A stretch of 64,000 nt of DNA, from positions 62,001-126,000 of the forward strand of contig NZ_JAAMPF010000026.1 in assembly GCF_011074795.1 (NCBI RefSeq), given 5' to 3'. The notes beneath the pieces are model-generated. The model was not told where the DNA came from and did no database searches. It was given only the letters and a program-made list of their open reading frames with translations. Positions 63,602 through 64,000 of the stretch are shown piece after piece. Position 1 is the stretch's first letter, and the number at the start of each line of letters is the position of its first letter. Made by a program: the position numbers and the translations under genes. The DNA comes from Marinobacter salicampi. Its GTDB lineage: Bacteria > Pseudomonadota > Gammaproteobacteria > Pseudomonadales > Oleiphilaceae.

Positions 63602-64000
63602 ATGAGACGTAAACACCGTCGTTTGCCGGCAAACACGGATCTGGATATTACTGCCTTCATGAATCTCATGATCGTGCTGGTGCCGGTGCTGTTGCTTGGC
63701 ATGGTGTTCAGCCAGATCCGCATGATCGAGCTTAATTTCCCCGGCGAAAGCGCTGACCAGCCTATTGATTCTGAAAACCTGAAGCTGGTGGTTACCCTGC
63801 TGCCACAGGGACTGGAGGTGAGCGACAGTGAGCGGGGCGTGATTAAGACGTTGCCGGTCATGTCCTCGGAAGACGGAGACAGCGATCAGCAGAATTATGG
63901 GGAGCTGCGGGAGACCCTGCGTTCGATAAAAAGCCAGGTGCCTGACAAGACCGACCTTGTGCTCGAGGTTGCCGGTGATGTGGACTATCAGACCCTGGTC
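63602..64000 (+). CDS. ExbD/TolR family protein (N-terminal part)
   Basis: The gene starts at ATG 63602 and runs out of the window, so only the first 133 residues are visible. After a basic start (MRRKHRRLP) comes the single membrane helix with the proton-binding Asp of the family (TDLDITAFMNLMIVLVPVLL). The periplasmic part begins with LNFPGESAD. It pairs with the ExbB-like protein 13 bases upstream. Confidence 0.9.
   Translation, partial: MRRKHRRLPANTDLDITAFMNLMIVLVPVLLLGMVFSQIRMIELNFPGESADQPIDSENLKLVVTLLPQGLEVSDSERGVIKTLPVMSSEDGDSDQQNYGELRETLRSIKSQVPDKTDLVLEVAGDVDYQTLV

Noticed and set aside
1-64000. CRISPR arrays, tRNA or rRNA genes, prophage or defence genes
   Set aside because: I saw no regularly spaced repeats, cloverleaf sequences, rRNA blocks, integrases or defence-type genes anywhere in the window.

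Overview
The window looks like chromosomal DNA of a marine gammaproteobacterium, most likely Marinobacter or a close relative. This is inferred from gene content and order (ffs-dnaX-ybaB-recR-rnd-ycgL-ycgN beside an exosortase A / PEP-CTERM exopolysaccharide locus), not from a database match. Core genes are GC-rich and tightly packed. An accessory block at about 7.6-22.7 kb and a cassette at about 42.9-44.8 kb are visibly AT-richer, with long gene-free gaps.

Region 1 (1-42.6 kb) is an envelope or extracellular polysaccharide locus of the XrtA type. It opens with a partial FemAB-like protein and a GNAT-like protein. It then carries two polysaccharide deacetylases, two ATP-grasp proteins, many GT2/GT4 glycosyltransferases, an O-antigen ligase/polymerase-like membrane protein, a low-molecular-weight tyrosine phosphatase, an ABC exporter, a pyruvyltransferase-like protein and a DegT-like aminotransferase. 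The central part (7.6-22.7 kb) looks like the strain-variable section. It adds two secreted jelly-roll/polysaccharide-lyase-like proteins, a CapK-like adenylating enzyme, a PP-loop protein and one clear PEP-CTERM substrate. The processing and control genes follow: exosortase A fused to EpsI (29.4 kb), a PA14/calcium-repeat lipoprotein, then prsT, prsR and prsK. PrsK (sensor kinase) and PrsR (sigma-54 activator) probably control the locus, PrsT is the partner TPR lipoprotein, and XrtA cleaves and anchors the PEP-CTERM protein. An SDR epimerase, an acyltransferase and a hexose-6-phosphate mutarotase close the region.

Region 2 (42.6-44.9 kb) is an AT-rich two-gene cassette (GT2 plus phytanoyl-CoA-dioxygenase-like protein) bracketed by two 49-bp direct repeats that match at 46 of 49 positions. 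It looks like an insertion between the mutarotase and a second 2OG-Fe(II) oxygenase.

Region 3 (45-51.6 kb) is housekeeping: 4.5S RNA (ffs), dnaX, ybaB, recR, rnd, YcgL, YcgN and a small membrane protein. It ends in a palindromic MITE-like element of about 165 bp whose left end supplies the stop codon of that last gene.

Region 4 (51.8-64 kb) has a membrane VWA protein, a MoxR ATPase with its CoxE-like VWA partner, an orphan minus-strand terminator that may mark an unannotated small RNA, and a seven-gene plus-strand operon (secreted proteins, three TPR proteins, ExbB/TolQ, ExbD/TolR). That operon looks like a proton-motive-force-driven envelope machine and runs off the window.
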